Shown in pieces: positions 1 to 5,433 of a stretch of DNA of 7,431 nt. Source of the DNA: Patescibacteria group bacterium (GTDB lineage: Bacteria > Patescibacteriota > Kazan-3B-28 > UBA10110). Position 1 is the stretch's first letter. Each line of letters begins with the position of its first letter. The notes beneath the pieces were generated by a model. That model was given only the letters and a program-made list of their open reading frames with translations. It did not search any database and was not told the DNA's origin. The stretch spans positions 1 to 7,431 of the forward strand of contig DQGN01000012.1 in NCBI GenBank assembly GCA_003524745.1, read 5' to 3'. The translations under genes and the position numbers were made by a program.

Positions 1-159
1 GCATAACAATAACACAAATCAGCCGCCCTGTCAAGAAAAAACAGCGGGTGATTAATTATTTCTCCTTTGTTCTGCTCTACTTAGTCAAAAATTGGGATCA
101 ATGCATTCCAGCAACCTCTGGTAACCACATTATAAAACTAGTTCCAAGAACCTAACAAA

Positions 160-186
160 CAAGCGGCTCATATTATGAGCCGCTTG
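160..186 (-). terminator. Hairpin terminator after the propeptide-like gene
   Basis: A perfect 12-bp inverted repeat (CAAGCGGCTCAT / ATGAGCCGCTTG) with a 3-nt loop begins 21 nt past the stop codon of the minus-strand gene at 208-843. On the minus strand the stem is followed by TTTGTTAGG, a weak U-rich tail, so this is probably its intrinsic terminator. The plus-strand side is A-rich (187-191), which adds pairing potential. Bases 1-159 show no gene, RNA or clear repeat. Confidence 0.6.
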
Positions 187-207
187 AAAAAGACATGTTG
201 TGATCGG

Positions 208-843
208 TTACTTTACAGTATTGAGGGTGACAGAATAAATATCTGGAAGGGATTCTAATTGTCGCAAGATACCCTCAAGATATCCATTCGAAACCGGAAT
301 GTCCCACTTCACTCTCGGGTCAATTTGATATCCTTGCCGTCTCAGGTCGCTTGCGGTGTCAGTACTGATATCGATAGTTGAAGCGAAAGCCCTCATGGCT
401 GATAAGCCAATATCGTCGCCTGGATCTATTATCCGCACGGGTTCTGGCGAAGGTGTTTGGCCAATATCATCACCGGGATCAATAATTCTTAATATAAATG
501 ATAGCGAAGATGCGCTATACCTGCTCTCTACTATAAGACCATACTGATCGGCAATTTCGGCAATTTTATATAATGGTACCCTGGCATTGAGTTGCACAAT
601 CAACTCCCCGCGCACACCTTCGATATAATCATATTTTCCGTATCTACTTTTGTCTATATTGGCATACAAAACTGTTTCATCGCTTGGTGATTGCTGACCA
701 GAATCGATAGTTGTCGGCACCAGCGCCGTATAGGCATTGATTTTGTTTATGTGGTAATACCCATAGTAGACAACGGCGGCTACAATAGCGATTAGAGTAA
801 TACCAGGAATGCTCCAAAGTTCAAACTTGTTTCCTTTCTTCAT
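208..843 (-). CDS. Membrane-anchored protein resembling a stand-alone subtilase propeptide
   Basis: A 211-residue protein with a short cytoplasmic N-terminus, one hydrophobic membrane segment (about residues 10-28) and the remainder probably outside the cell. Residues 78-118 (GELIVQLNARVPLYKIAEIA, then a YGLIVE strand and SFILRI) follow the strand-helix-strand pattern of I9/fervidolysin-type protease propeptides. Residues 187-209 (LEGILRQLESLPDIYSVTLN) resemble the closing 'lp.V..Ve.n' element of that fold. No protease catalytic domain follows, so it could act as a free inhibitor or chaperone of a protease; this rests on pattern likeness only. Between the two halves RIIDPGDDIG occurs twice (119-128 and 137-146). 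There is no cysteine and no Shine-Dalgarno site. The ATG is chosen because it directly precedes a charged MKKGNK and the membrane helix. Confidence 0.8.
   Translation of the reverse strand: MKKGNKFELWSIPGITLIAIVAAVVYYGYYHINKINAYTALVPTTIDSGQQSPSDETVLYANIDKSRYGKYDYIEGVRGELIVQLNARVPLYKIAEIADQYGLIVESRYSASSLSFILRIIDPGDDIGQTPSPEPVRIIDPGDDIGLSAMRAFASTIDISTDTASDLRRQGYQIDPRVKWDIPVSNGYLEGILRQLESLPDIYSVTLNTVK
406..489 (-). repeat. Duplicated RIIDPGDDIG-coding unit
   Basis: Two 30-bp segments (460-489 and 406-435, 54 bp apart) encode the identical decapeptide RIIDPGDDIG. Their DNA differs at eight positions in seven of the ten codons (AGA/CGG, ATT/ATA twice, CCC/CCA, GGT/GGC, GAT/GAC twice), every change being synonymous. 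The spacer encodes QTPSPEPV. Confidence 0.9.
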
Positions 844-873
844 GATATTTTTTAATAAAATAATAGTACTTTT

Positions 874-882
874 ATGATAACA
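874..882 (-). promoter_or_regulatory. Possible extended -10 of the propeptide-like gene
   Basis: The minus strand reads TG-T-TATCAT, an extended -10 element 31 nt before the ATG at 843. The same nine bases occur ahead of the gene at 3502-4641. No good -35 is visible, and a TATTAT (860-865) is an alternative -10. Confidence 0.35.
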
Positions 883-968
883 GGTTTATTCCAATTTTTC
901 GGTTTTCATGATGGACCATCTAATTCGACAAAAAAATGTAGGGTAAGGGGACAGTGGCAAGGCCTATT

Positions 969-1352
969 CTAAGTCAGCTTCTTACAACTATCATATCCCA
1001 CAACAAATATCCCTTTGGGGTTACGGGGTAGCTTTTTGGCTTGACGTTGCCATATAATCTTTAGAGATTCTGGTAAGGCTGATCCGGAAATGCGTATTAC
1101 CGCTCCACCCAGCTTGGTAACTTGCTCCACGAGATCTGATTCCCTATGAGAAAAATCGGCATCTGTGGCTATAAGAATCCTTTTTTCTCTCACAGCATAA
1201 TCTAATACTATGCTGTCACTTTTACCCATTAGATACCGAGCATTCAGTTTAATATGCTCAACATTGTGTCGAGCATTTTTTAGATATTCACCAAAACTAA
1301 CCGGTACTCCTTCATCTAGAAGTACTCTATATCTTGGTTTATCTTTAGACAT
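969..1352 (-). CDS. DUF5615 PIN-like toxin of a type II toxin-antitoxin pair
   Basis: This 127-residue protein matches the DUF5615 PIN-like nuclease family (Mut7-C/VapC-like fold). Visible signatures are LLDEGVP at 11-17 with acidic D13/E14, a histidine-containing HNVEHI segment near 29-34, SDSIVLDYA at 45-53 (D46), and IATDADF at 61-67 (D64, D66). These acidic residues would form the metal-binding ribonuclease site by family analogy. Its length is usual for the family. It lies 11 nt downstream of a DUF433 antitoxin gene on the same strand, the standard order for this module, so the two should be co-transcribed. No Shine-Dalgarno site precedes the ATG, so translation may depend on coupling to the antitoxin. 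RNA target unknown; the C-terminal KGIFVVGYDSCKKLT has no assigned role. Confidence 0.88.
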   Translation of the reverse strand: MSKDKPRYRVLLDEGVPVSFGEYLKNARHNVEHIKLNARYLMGKSDSIVLDYAVREKRILIATDADFSHRESDLVEQVTKLGGAVIRISGSALPESLKIIWQRQAKKLPRNPKGIFVVGYDSCKKLT

Positions 1353-1374
1353 GAGCCAAAAAATTAACTGGCTC
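1353..1374 (-). other. Intercistronic hairpin touching the toxin start codon
   Basis: GAGCCA (1353-1358) and TGGCTC (1369-1374) form a 6-bp stem with a 10-nt loop. The structure contains the antitoxin stop codon (1364-1366) and ends on the base before the toxin ATG (1350-1352). It could hold the toxin start closed until ribosomes finishing the antitoxin open it. The stem is short, so function is inferred. Confidence 0.4.
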
Positions 1375-1564
1375 GCTGAATCATAAATTGACGCACATCG
1401 CCAACTTGGGCCTTGGTAACACCGGGAAATTCTTTGTAAATTTCGCTGGTTTTCTTATGTAGGATGAAATCAGCTATTGTGGCAACCGGAATACGAGTCC
1501 CCTTAATAGTCGGCACTCCACCCAGAATCTTTTTGCTTGTAGTGATGTGAGTCAGTTTGTTCAT
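1364..1564 (-). CDS. DUF433 antitoxin
   Basis: A 66-residue protein matching the DUF433 family. Family marks are the N-terminal ITTSKKILGGVPTIKGTRIP (7-26), with the conserved G-x-P-x-I-x-G-T-R-I-P-V core, then an ADFILHKKT helix and EIYKEFPGVT (41-50) like the usual 'eeIl..yP.lt' segment. DUF433 proteins have a helix-turn-helix-like fold and pair with DUF5615 PIN-like toxins; by analogy it neutralises the downstream product and may repress its own promoter. It is the first gene of a two-gene operon, with a promoter so close that the mRNA should have a leader of only about 3 nt. There is no Shine-Dalgarno site, which agrees with near-leaderless translation. Length is slightly short for the family but appears complete. 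Confidence 0.88.
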   Translation of the reverse strand: MNKLTHITTSKKILGGVPTIKGTRIPVATIADFILHKKTSEIYKEFPGVTKAQVGDVRQFMIQRAS

Positions 1565-1573
1565 AACACTAAC

Positions 1574-1602
1574 AATCTACCTGCAAACTATGCCTGTGTC
1601 AA
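1574..1602 (-). promoter_or_regulatory. Sigma70-type promoter of the toxin-antitoxin operon
   Basis: On the minus strand a perfect -35 TTGACA (1597-1602) is followed by a 17-bp spacer and TAGATT (1574-1579, four of six consensus bases). Only 9 nt separate the -10 from the ATG at 1564, so transcription should start about 3 nt before it. The hexamer TGACAC occurs at the -35 (1596-1601) and again 16 bp upstream (1612-1617), possible half-sites for autoregulation. Confidence 0.65.
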
Positions 1603-1622
1603 CCTTCTTTGGTGTCATAGAA

Positions 1623-1946
1623 TTACGAGGATATTTTTTCAGAAATATGATCAAAGATGGCGATATTTCCTTTGTCATACTCACCCATTTCAAATCCATC
1701 ATATTTAAAATGGTCACCATCTTGATAAAAATATAGGGCTGTTTTCAAATCCAACACCAAAATGAACCCACGCTCGGCACTGGCTGTCGGATATAAATCT
1801 ATTCGTTCGGAACTGTTAAAAACATCCTGCGCTTTGTCAAATATCGGATTGGCAATACCCATTTCCTTAGCAAACAGTTTGAAAGCTAATATCGGCCAAA
1901 GCTTCAGTAATAATTTACGTTGCCAAGAAATATTTATATTAGCCAC
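1623..1946 (-). CDS. Hypothetical 107-residue protein
   Basis: Not recognised. It begins with GTG, the only plausible start: a stop codon lies two codons upstream and the first internal Met is residue 29, past a basic, Leu/Trp-rich segment (WQRKLLLKLWPILAFKLF, residues 8-25) that could be an amphipathic or membrane-associating helix. The rest is mixed and acidic: ERGFILVLDLKTALYFYQDG (58-77) looks like two beta strands with a turn, followed by FKYDGFEMGEYDKGN. No cysteine or recognisable catalytic motif is present. An extended -10 (TGGTATATT) ends 6 nt before the GTG, supporting a real, leaderless gene. It lies upstream of the toxin-antitoxin operon on the same strand, but that operon has its own promoter, so no functional link is shown. 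Confidence 0.65.
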   Translation of the reverse strand: MANINISWQRKLLLKLWPILAFKLFAKEMGIANPIFDKAQDVFNSSERIDLYPTASAERGFILVLDLKTALYFYQDGDHFKYDGFEMGEYDKGNIAIFDHISEKISS

Positions 1947-1952
1947 AAATTA

Positions 1953-1961
1953 AATATACCA
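1953..1961 (-). promoter_or_regulatory. Extended -10 placing the mRNA start at the GTG codon
   Basis: The minus strand reads TG-G-TATATT. The -10 (1953-1958) is 6 nt from the GTG at 1946, so transcription should begin at or within a base or two of the start codon. No clear -35 is seen, as is usual for extended -10 promoters. Confidence 0.55.
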
Positions 1962-1971
1962 TTATGTATTC

Positions 1972-1995
1972 CAACGGCTCATCAATGAGCCGTTG
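1972..1995. repeat. Perfect hairpin resembling the one at 160-186
   Basis: CAACGGCTCAT and ATGAGCCGTTG form a perfect 11-bp stem with a 2-nt loop. The core CGGCTCAT/ATGAGCCG and the A-rich plus-strand flank are shared with the hairpin at 160-186. No T-tract follows on either strand, so it is not a clear terminator. The two hairpins bracket the minus-strand gene block 208-1946. Confidence 0.6.
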
Positions 1996-2030
1996 AGAAA
2001 ATAACTAATTTTCAGGTCAAAAGAGAACCG

Positions 2031-2080
2031 TCCCCTTTTCTGGCGTTTTCTGGCGTCCCCTTTTCTGGCCTTTTCTGGCA
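2031..2080. repeat. Two tandem 25-bp units containing four TTTTCTGGC motifs
   Basis: Unit 1 (2031-2055) and unit 2 (2056-2080) match at 23 of 25 bases. Each starts TCCCCTTTTCTGGC and contains TTTTCTGGC twice. The preceding GAGAACCG (2023-2030) plus TCCCCTTTT resembles ends of REP-like elements linked to IS200-type transposases in other genomes (recalled, not checked). No transposase is present. Confidence 0.7.
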
Positions 2081-2084
2081 TTAA

Positions 2085-2102
2085 GCCACCCTTTCGGATG
2101 GC
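2085..2102. repeat. Hairpin after the tandem repeat, possibly a terminator
   Basis: GCCACCC / GGATGGC form a 7-bp stem with one C-A mismatch on the plus strand. On the minus strand the mismatch becomes a U-G wobble and the loop is GAAA, a stable GNRA tetraloop. The plus-strand side is followed by ATTTTATG. No gene ends here, so it may be a relic of a transferred segment or the end of an unrecognised small RNA. Confidence 0.4.
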
Positions 2103-2168
2103 ATTTTATGTATACTGCCTAAGATTAATAAAACAATGTACTATATAATTAAAGGGTTATCTGTTTAT

Positions 2169-2174
2169 TATAAT
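2169..2174 (+). promoter_or_regulatory. TATAAT box 6 nt before the beta-propeller start codon
   Basis: A consensus TATAAT at 2169-2174 lies 6 nt before the ATG at 2181, predicting a leaderless mRNA. Overlapping or nearby copies occur at 2174-2179 and 2144-2149. No convincing -35 is seen in this AT-rich stretch, so chance matches are possible. Confidence 0.45.
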
Positions 2175-2180
2175 ATAATA

Positions 2181-3413
2181 ATGAAGAAGAATAAATCATT
2201 TAAGAAGCTGACAAAAAATATAAAAAAGAATCCTGTTGCTATTTTAATAGTAGTTTTTGTTATATTGGCGATAGGGCTTAATTATTTACCTCAGATACAA
2301 CAATTCTTCAGAGCCAACCCCAGTGAAGCAGCTAATCTAATAGGGGGCGGTGACCCAAGCTCTGGCGGTATACCATACTCTCCTTCTGGAGGGGTATTTG
2401 GCCCATATCCTTGGAAGCCAACAGGAGAGGAAAGCCCGTTAATCCCTGTTTTTTCAATACTTGGTTCAAGGATTTATGACAACCTTATCCCATATGTAAA
2501 AAGTATGTCTGGGCCCAATGAGGTCTATATATACGACTCGGACACAGGAGAATCGTCACAGTTAACAGAGCAAGGCACACATGCCCGCAACATAAGTGTA
2601 TACAGCAATTTTGTCGTCTATATTTCAGATGATTCGCATTCCAAAGTTATTTTGCACAATTTAACAAACAATGAAAAACTAACAATATTTGAAGAGTCTC
2701 TTTACGAAATACAGGTGATGGATGCAGACATATTCGGAAATATTGTTGCGATCAGCACAACTAATACTTCCACTCATATGGGCACAATATATATCTACAA
2801 GATAGATGCTGGGGATCTTAATACGGCAACTGAAATTACCGATGCTTATGCTGTTGATCTTGAAATTTATAATGACAATGTTGTATTTTCTAGTTCTAAT
2901 TTTGCATATAATAAATCGGTTTTATATTTATATAAGATATCTCAAAATCAACTAACCACGATTACTCCATTGAATACAACATATAATCAATCAGACCCAT
3001 CAATATATAAAAATTATGTGGTAGCCATTGAACAAATGCCTCCCGGTATAGGTATGGGAAGAGTAGTTTTATACAACTTGTCAAATGGAGAAAAGAAGCA
3101 AATCACAAAGGGCTCCGTTCTTGGAAAAAATGATTTATTCCAAGACCCATATATCTATGGCAATTTAATAGTTTGGAGCGGTTATGGCCCAAGCCCAAGC
3201 GGTACAATGCAACAATATGGAAATATATGGATATATAAGTTACCGTCTATTATCGATAGGATAATTAAAACTACTGACACATTCTATCTACTTAGCCCCG
3301 GAAATTATTCACAACGTCGACCTATTATATATAAGAACACGGTTTACTGGAATGATGCACGAGCAGGACAAAATATATGGGCGATATACAAATATGTATT
3401 AGATAATATATAA
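2181..3413 (+). CDS. Membrane-anchored extracytoplasmic TolB-like beta-propeller
   Basis: A 410-residue protein in the preferred start. An in-frame ATG at 2136 would add 15 residues, but 2181 gives MKKNKSFKK followed by a membrane helix (about 18-36) and sits just behind a TATAAT. A Gly/Pro/Ser-rich linker (40-85) leads to a repeat domain (90-410). Each repeat has a strand such as VYIYDSDTGESSQLT (105-119), VILHNLTNNEKLTI (146-159), VVLYNLSNGEKKQIT (295-309), then 'iygn.vvw' strands. The last blade, TVYWNDARAGQNIWAIYKY, matches the 'ivW.D.R.g..dIy.y' pattern of TolB/YVTN-like propellers. Six or seven blades are likely. The role is probably binding of protein or glycan at the cell surface; no enzyme motif is seen. 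Isoleucine ATA codons are very frequent. It converges on the gene at 3502-4641. Confidence 0.85.
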   Translation: MKKNKSFKKLTKNIKKNPVAILIVVFVILAIGLNYLPQIQQFFRANPSEAANLIGGGDPSSGGIPYSPSGGVFGPYPWKPTGEESPLIPVFSILGSRIYDNLIPYVKSMSGPNEVYIYDSDTGESSQLTEQGTHARNISVYSNFVVYISDDSHSKVILHNLTNNEKLTIFEESLYEIQVMDADIFGNIVAISTTNTSTHMGTIYIYKIDAGDLNTATEITDAYAVDLEIYNDNVVFSSSNFAYNKSVLYLYKISQNQLTTITPLNTTYNQSDPSIYKNYVVAIEQMPPGIGMGRVVLYNLSNGEKKQITKGSVLGKNDLFQDPYIYGNLIVWSGYGPSPSGTMQQYGNIWIYKLPSIIDRIIKTTDTFYLLSPGNYSQRRPIIYKNTVYWNDARAGQNIWAIYKYVLDNI

Positions 3414-3433
3414 ATTATCTTATTTGGAACAAC

Positions 3434-3471
3434 AAAAATTAGCTACCACATCAATAAGGTAGCTAATTTTT
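3434..3471. terminator. Bidirectional intrinsic terminator between convergent genes
   Basis: A perfect 14-bp stem (AAAAATTAGCTACC / GGTAGCTAATTTTT) with a 10-nt loop lies 20 nt past the plus-strand stop at 3413 and 30 nt past the minus-strand stop at 3502. Both orientations end in a T-run, so it should terminate transcription from both sides. Confidence 0.9.
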
Positions 3472-3501
3472 GTTTTGTCCTCAATCGAGATAAACCCAAG
3501 A

Positions 3502-4641
3502 TTATATGAACTCAAATGAATTAACTATTTTTTCTAATACTTCTTTGTCAACAGAACTTGCCCGCATGGAAACCCTCAGTTTTCCATTTGACATTAGATA
3601 ATATTCGTAAGATTCTGTTTTATCGAACTGATCTGGATCTTCCTTATTTTGTACAGCAATGTAGTGGCTTGCTTGTCTGCCGCCGATAGCAATAGTTTCT
3701 TTAGATGCCATGGTGAACGGGAGAACCTCATCAGCTACTGGATCGGTACAATTGCTCTCATATTGCTCGAATGTATCACTACATAAATTAATAATCATGT
3801 TAATGCTTCCAGCATTAGATGAAGTTCCAGATGGATATCTCATGTTATCTCTTCTTATAGATACGACTAATCTACTTAGACCGGTTGCCTCATTCTTTTG
3901 CATAGTCTCATTAACACTATAGTCAGAGGGGATACCAATCTTGTAGCCTATTAATTTATTAGTAAATGACTTCAATTCAGTCGCTACAAATGTATCTTCC
4001 CATCCTAAATGTTTTGATGATCTGGAGGGAGATAAGCTGGGGTCTTCGGCGAATATTGAATATTGGCCAATATTAAAAAAGAAAAATCTGTCGGGATGGT
4101 TTCTGTCCATCCAAAAATACTTAACACCGTCAACTTGGGTATATCCCGAAGGACACGGGCTACCAGAAATCCTTGGGTCTGATGAAATTACTGGAGCAAA
4201 ACCGTATTGAATTTCAGCTGTTTCAATATTGTAAGAAAAATAATTTGGTTTTTTTAGCGACAACACCATAACCTTACAATCGTCACGCGAAATATCAGCA
4301 AGAAACTTTTTTCTAATAGCTGAGACTAAATTATCTTTTGGATCTTTATCGAAAACTTCAACGCTCTGTTCTTTTTCTTTTTTCCCTTGCACTTGCAGAA
4401 GAATTTTGTTGACAGTTTCTCTGATATTAACTACCTGAGTTTTTTCATTATTAAAATATTGAAAAGATACTTTCAGATTATCTGATGTGTATGTTTTAAT
4501 ATTTACACCTGATTCGGTTCTATCTGAATCAGTTGTATTTTGCTCAGTTCTGTTTGATGGGTGCGGAGCACTTTGAACCAAATAAGCAATCAGTCCCAGT
4601 GCTATTATTATCACTACGGCATAGAGAGTTTCTTTTTTCAT
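3502..4641 (-). CDS. Membrane-anchored extracytoplasmic protein with two domains, function unknown
   Basis: A 379-residue protein from the preferred ATG at 4641. An upstream in-frame ATG at 4692 would add 17 residues ahead of MKKETLYAVVIIIALGLIAY, a typical signal anchor (helix about 5-23). A Ser/Thr/Asn-rich linker follows. Domain 1 spans about 48-218, domain 2 about 219-379. Domain 2 (YKIGIPSDYSV ... LVVSIRRDN ... ETIAIGGRQASHYIAVQ ... YEYYLMSNGKLRVSMRAS ... VLEKIVNSFEFI) has the strand order and 'i..SF.Fi' ending of PsbP/DUF1795-like extracytoplasmic domains; this is likeness only. Its four cysteines (122, 163, 287, 298) fall two per domain and could form disulfides. No catalytic motif is visible. 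A neighbouring convergent gene is also a surface protein. Confidence 0.8.
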   Translation of the reverse strand: MKKETLYAVVIIIALGLIAYLVQSAPHPSNRTEQNTTDSDRTESGVNIKTYTSDNLKVSFQYFNNEKTQVVNIRETVNKILLQVQGKKEKEQSVEVFDKDPKDNLVSAIRKKFLADISRDDCKVMVLSLKKPNYFSYNIETAEIQYGFAPVISSDPRISGSPCPSGYTQVDGVKYFWMDRNHPDRFFFFNIGQYSIFAEDPSLSPSRSSKHLGWEDTFVATELKSFTNKLIGYKIGIPSDYSVNETMQKNEATGLSRLVVSIRRDNMRYPSGTSSNAGSINMIINLCSDTFEQYESNCTDPVADEVLPFTMASKETIAIGGRQASHYIAVQNKEDPDQFDKTESYEYYLMSNGKLRVSMRASSVDKEVLEKIVNSFEFI

Positions 4642-4655
4642 AAGTTTATTAATCG

Positions 4656-4664
4656 ATGATAACA
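4656..4664 (-). promoter_or_regulatory. Possible extended -10 of the two-domain protein gene
   Basis: TG-T-TATCAT on the minus strand, with the -10 (4656-4661) 14 nt before the ATG at 4641, implies a leader of about 8 nt with no Shine-Dalgarno site. It supports 4641 over 4692 as the start, since the longer form would begin upstream of this transcript. Confidence 0.4.
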
Positions 4665-4776
4665 ATGTTATTATAAGCTGCTGATACCGCATAATAAACC
4701 ACTATTTACTCTGGGTTACCTTTCCAGAGTCCTGGTTATGTCTATAGGTTGAGCGAGACACGAAAACTATGGGCCC

Positions 4777-4795
4777 TGTGGGTCACTTGACCACA
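4777..4795 (-). terminator. Weak hairpin downstream of tRNA-Trp
   Basis: On the minus strand TGTGGTCA and TGACCCACA pair over 8 bp with one bulged C and a 2-nt loop, 7 nt after the tRNA 3' end. It is followed by AGGGCCCATAGTTTTCG, so a T-run comes late. It may be a terminator or processing signal. The rest of 4693-4802 holds a 6-bp hairpin at 4709-4729 and nothing else recognised. Confidence 0.3.
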
Positions 4796-4802
4796 CACCG
4801 AT

Positions 4803-4876
4803 TGGCAGGGGCGGAAGGAATCGAACCCTCAACTAGAGATTTGGAGTCTCGCGTTATGCCATTTAACTACGCCCCT
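4803..4876 (-). tRNA. tRNA-Trp (anticodon CCA), 3' CCA encoded
   Basis: The minus strand folds as a full cloverleaf. The acceptor stem AGGGGCG pairs with CGCCCCT, followed by discriminator G and an encoded CCA (4803-4805). The D stem is GTTA/TAAC. The anticodon loop is CTCCAAA with anticodon CCA. The anticodon stem CGAGA/TCTCT has a C-U mismatch at its outer pair. The variable loop has four bases, and the T arm GAGGG-TTCGATT-CCTTC is standard with one G-U pair. Trp-tRNA delivers tryptophan to UGG codons. In many bacteria tRNA-Trp lies upstream of secE-nusG; here it lies downstream of nusG and rpmG. Its 3' end faces the accessory region. Confidence 0.97.
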
Positions 4877-4887
4877 ATAATAGGTAT

Positions 4888-4896
4888 ATTTTAGCA
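4888..4896 (-). promoter_or_regulatory. Possible extended -10 for tRNA-Trp
   Basis: The minus strand reads TG-C-TAAAAT, with the -10 (4888-4893) 11 nt before the mature tRNA 5' end. This would let the tRNA be transcribed independently of the terminator at 4903-4924. No -35 is evident. Confidence 0.4.
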
Positions 4897-4902
4897 TAAA
4901 AG

Positions 4903-4924
4903 AAGCACCCCTTTAGGGATGCTT
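4903..4924 (-). terminator. Terminator overlapping the stop codon of the Trp-tailed paralog
   Basis: On the minus strand AAGCATCCC and GGGGTGCTT form a 9-bp stem including one U-G wobble, loop TAAA, followed by CTTTTATGC. The first two stem bases lie inside the TAA stop of the gene at 4923-5378, so a ribosome at the stop codon would cover the stem. It separates that gene from tRNA-Trp. Confidence 0.7.
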
Positions 4925-5378
4925 ATCTTTGTTTATGGACACTAAACCACATCTTCGCCCGCCAAAATTGCCATAAAAACCAGGTATAGATTTTTAACCA
5001 GAAGTTAAATCTCTGATTAAACTTCAAGTAGCCGTGGGCTAAGCCATACTTAACATAATACGTCTGAAGAATTCTTACCCGTCCCCAAAATATTTTGGGA
5101 ATTTTTACCTCCGGCAAGCCATTATGTTTCAAGATCTCATTAACAGCTGCCATCTGCCAATGACAACCCCAGCCCCTTTTGGATAGGTCATAAAAAAGAA
5201 AGGGCAACGCAGTTATCTCCATAGCAATGATGGTTTGAACGGCATGATTGCGAAGCATCAAATGCCGGGAAGAATAAACTGCTGTTTCTTCGGTGGCTAT
5301 GGCGGATAGAACATGATACTTATCTGCTGCGGTGGTCTCGTCCATATCTAAGCGTAGGTATCTTACTGGGACCGTCAT
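4923..5378 (-). CDS. Small paralogous protein with a tryptophan-rich C-terminal tail
   Basis: A 151-residue protein of unknown function. The start at 5378 is chosen because AAGGAGG ends 6 nt before this ATG; a TTG at 5402 would be the longer alternative. The central region (45-116) is paralogous to the neighbour at 5466-5780. Shared motifs are LPFLF.DL (58-65), ILKHNGLPEVKIP (82-94) and YYVKYGLAHG (107-116). These resemble a widespread uncharacterised family with the pattern 'G...vP.lL..L...p..w..aL..itG.nP.p', recalled but not checked. A 35-residue tail absent from the paralog is rich in aromatic and basic residues, with five Trp (127, 133, 136, 139, 144); it could be a membrane-binding helix. 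The stop codon overlaps a terminator, and tRNA-Trp follows. Confidence 0.75.
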   Translation of the reverse strand: MTVPVRYLRLDMDETTAADKYHVLSAIATEETAVYSSRHLMLRNHAVQTIIAMEITALPFLFYDLSKRGWGCHWQMAAVNEILKHNGLPEVKIPKIFWGRVRILQTYYVKYGLAHGYLKFNQRFNFWLKIYTWFLWQFWRAKMWFSVHKQR

Positions 5379-5384
5379 AGCGAT

Positions 5385-5391
5385 CCTCCTT
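5385..5391 (-). promoter_or_regulatory. Shine-Dalgarno site deciding the start at 5378
   Basis: AAGGAGG on the minus strand lies 6 nt before the ATG. A second identical AAGGAGG at 5423-5429 has no start codon within normal distance and may be a relic of an older start. Confidence 0.85.
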
Positions 5392-5433
5392 CTGATTGGC
5401 AAGGTGGTGCTCCCCTGATTAACCTCCTTATTG

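Noticed and set aside
356..547. Plus-strand open frame of 63 codons
   Set aside because: It is the antisense shadow of the RIIDPGDDIG repeat region of the gene at 208-843; the repeat copies are synonymous only in the minus-strand frame.
2136..2138. Upstream ATG as the start of the beta-propeller protein
   Set aside because: The ATG at 2181 yields a normal basic N-terminus before the membrane helix and sits 6 nt after a TATAAT.
4690..4692. Upstream ATG as the start of the two-domain extracytoplasmic protein
   Set aside because: It adds 17 residues ahead of a normal MKKE signal anchor, has no Shine-Dalgarno site, and lies upstream of the likely promoter at 4656-4664.
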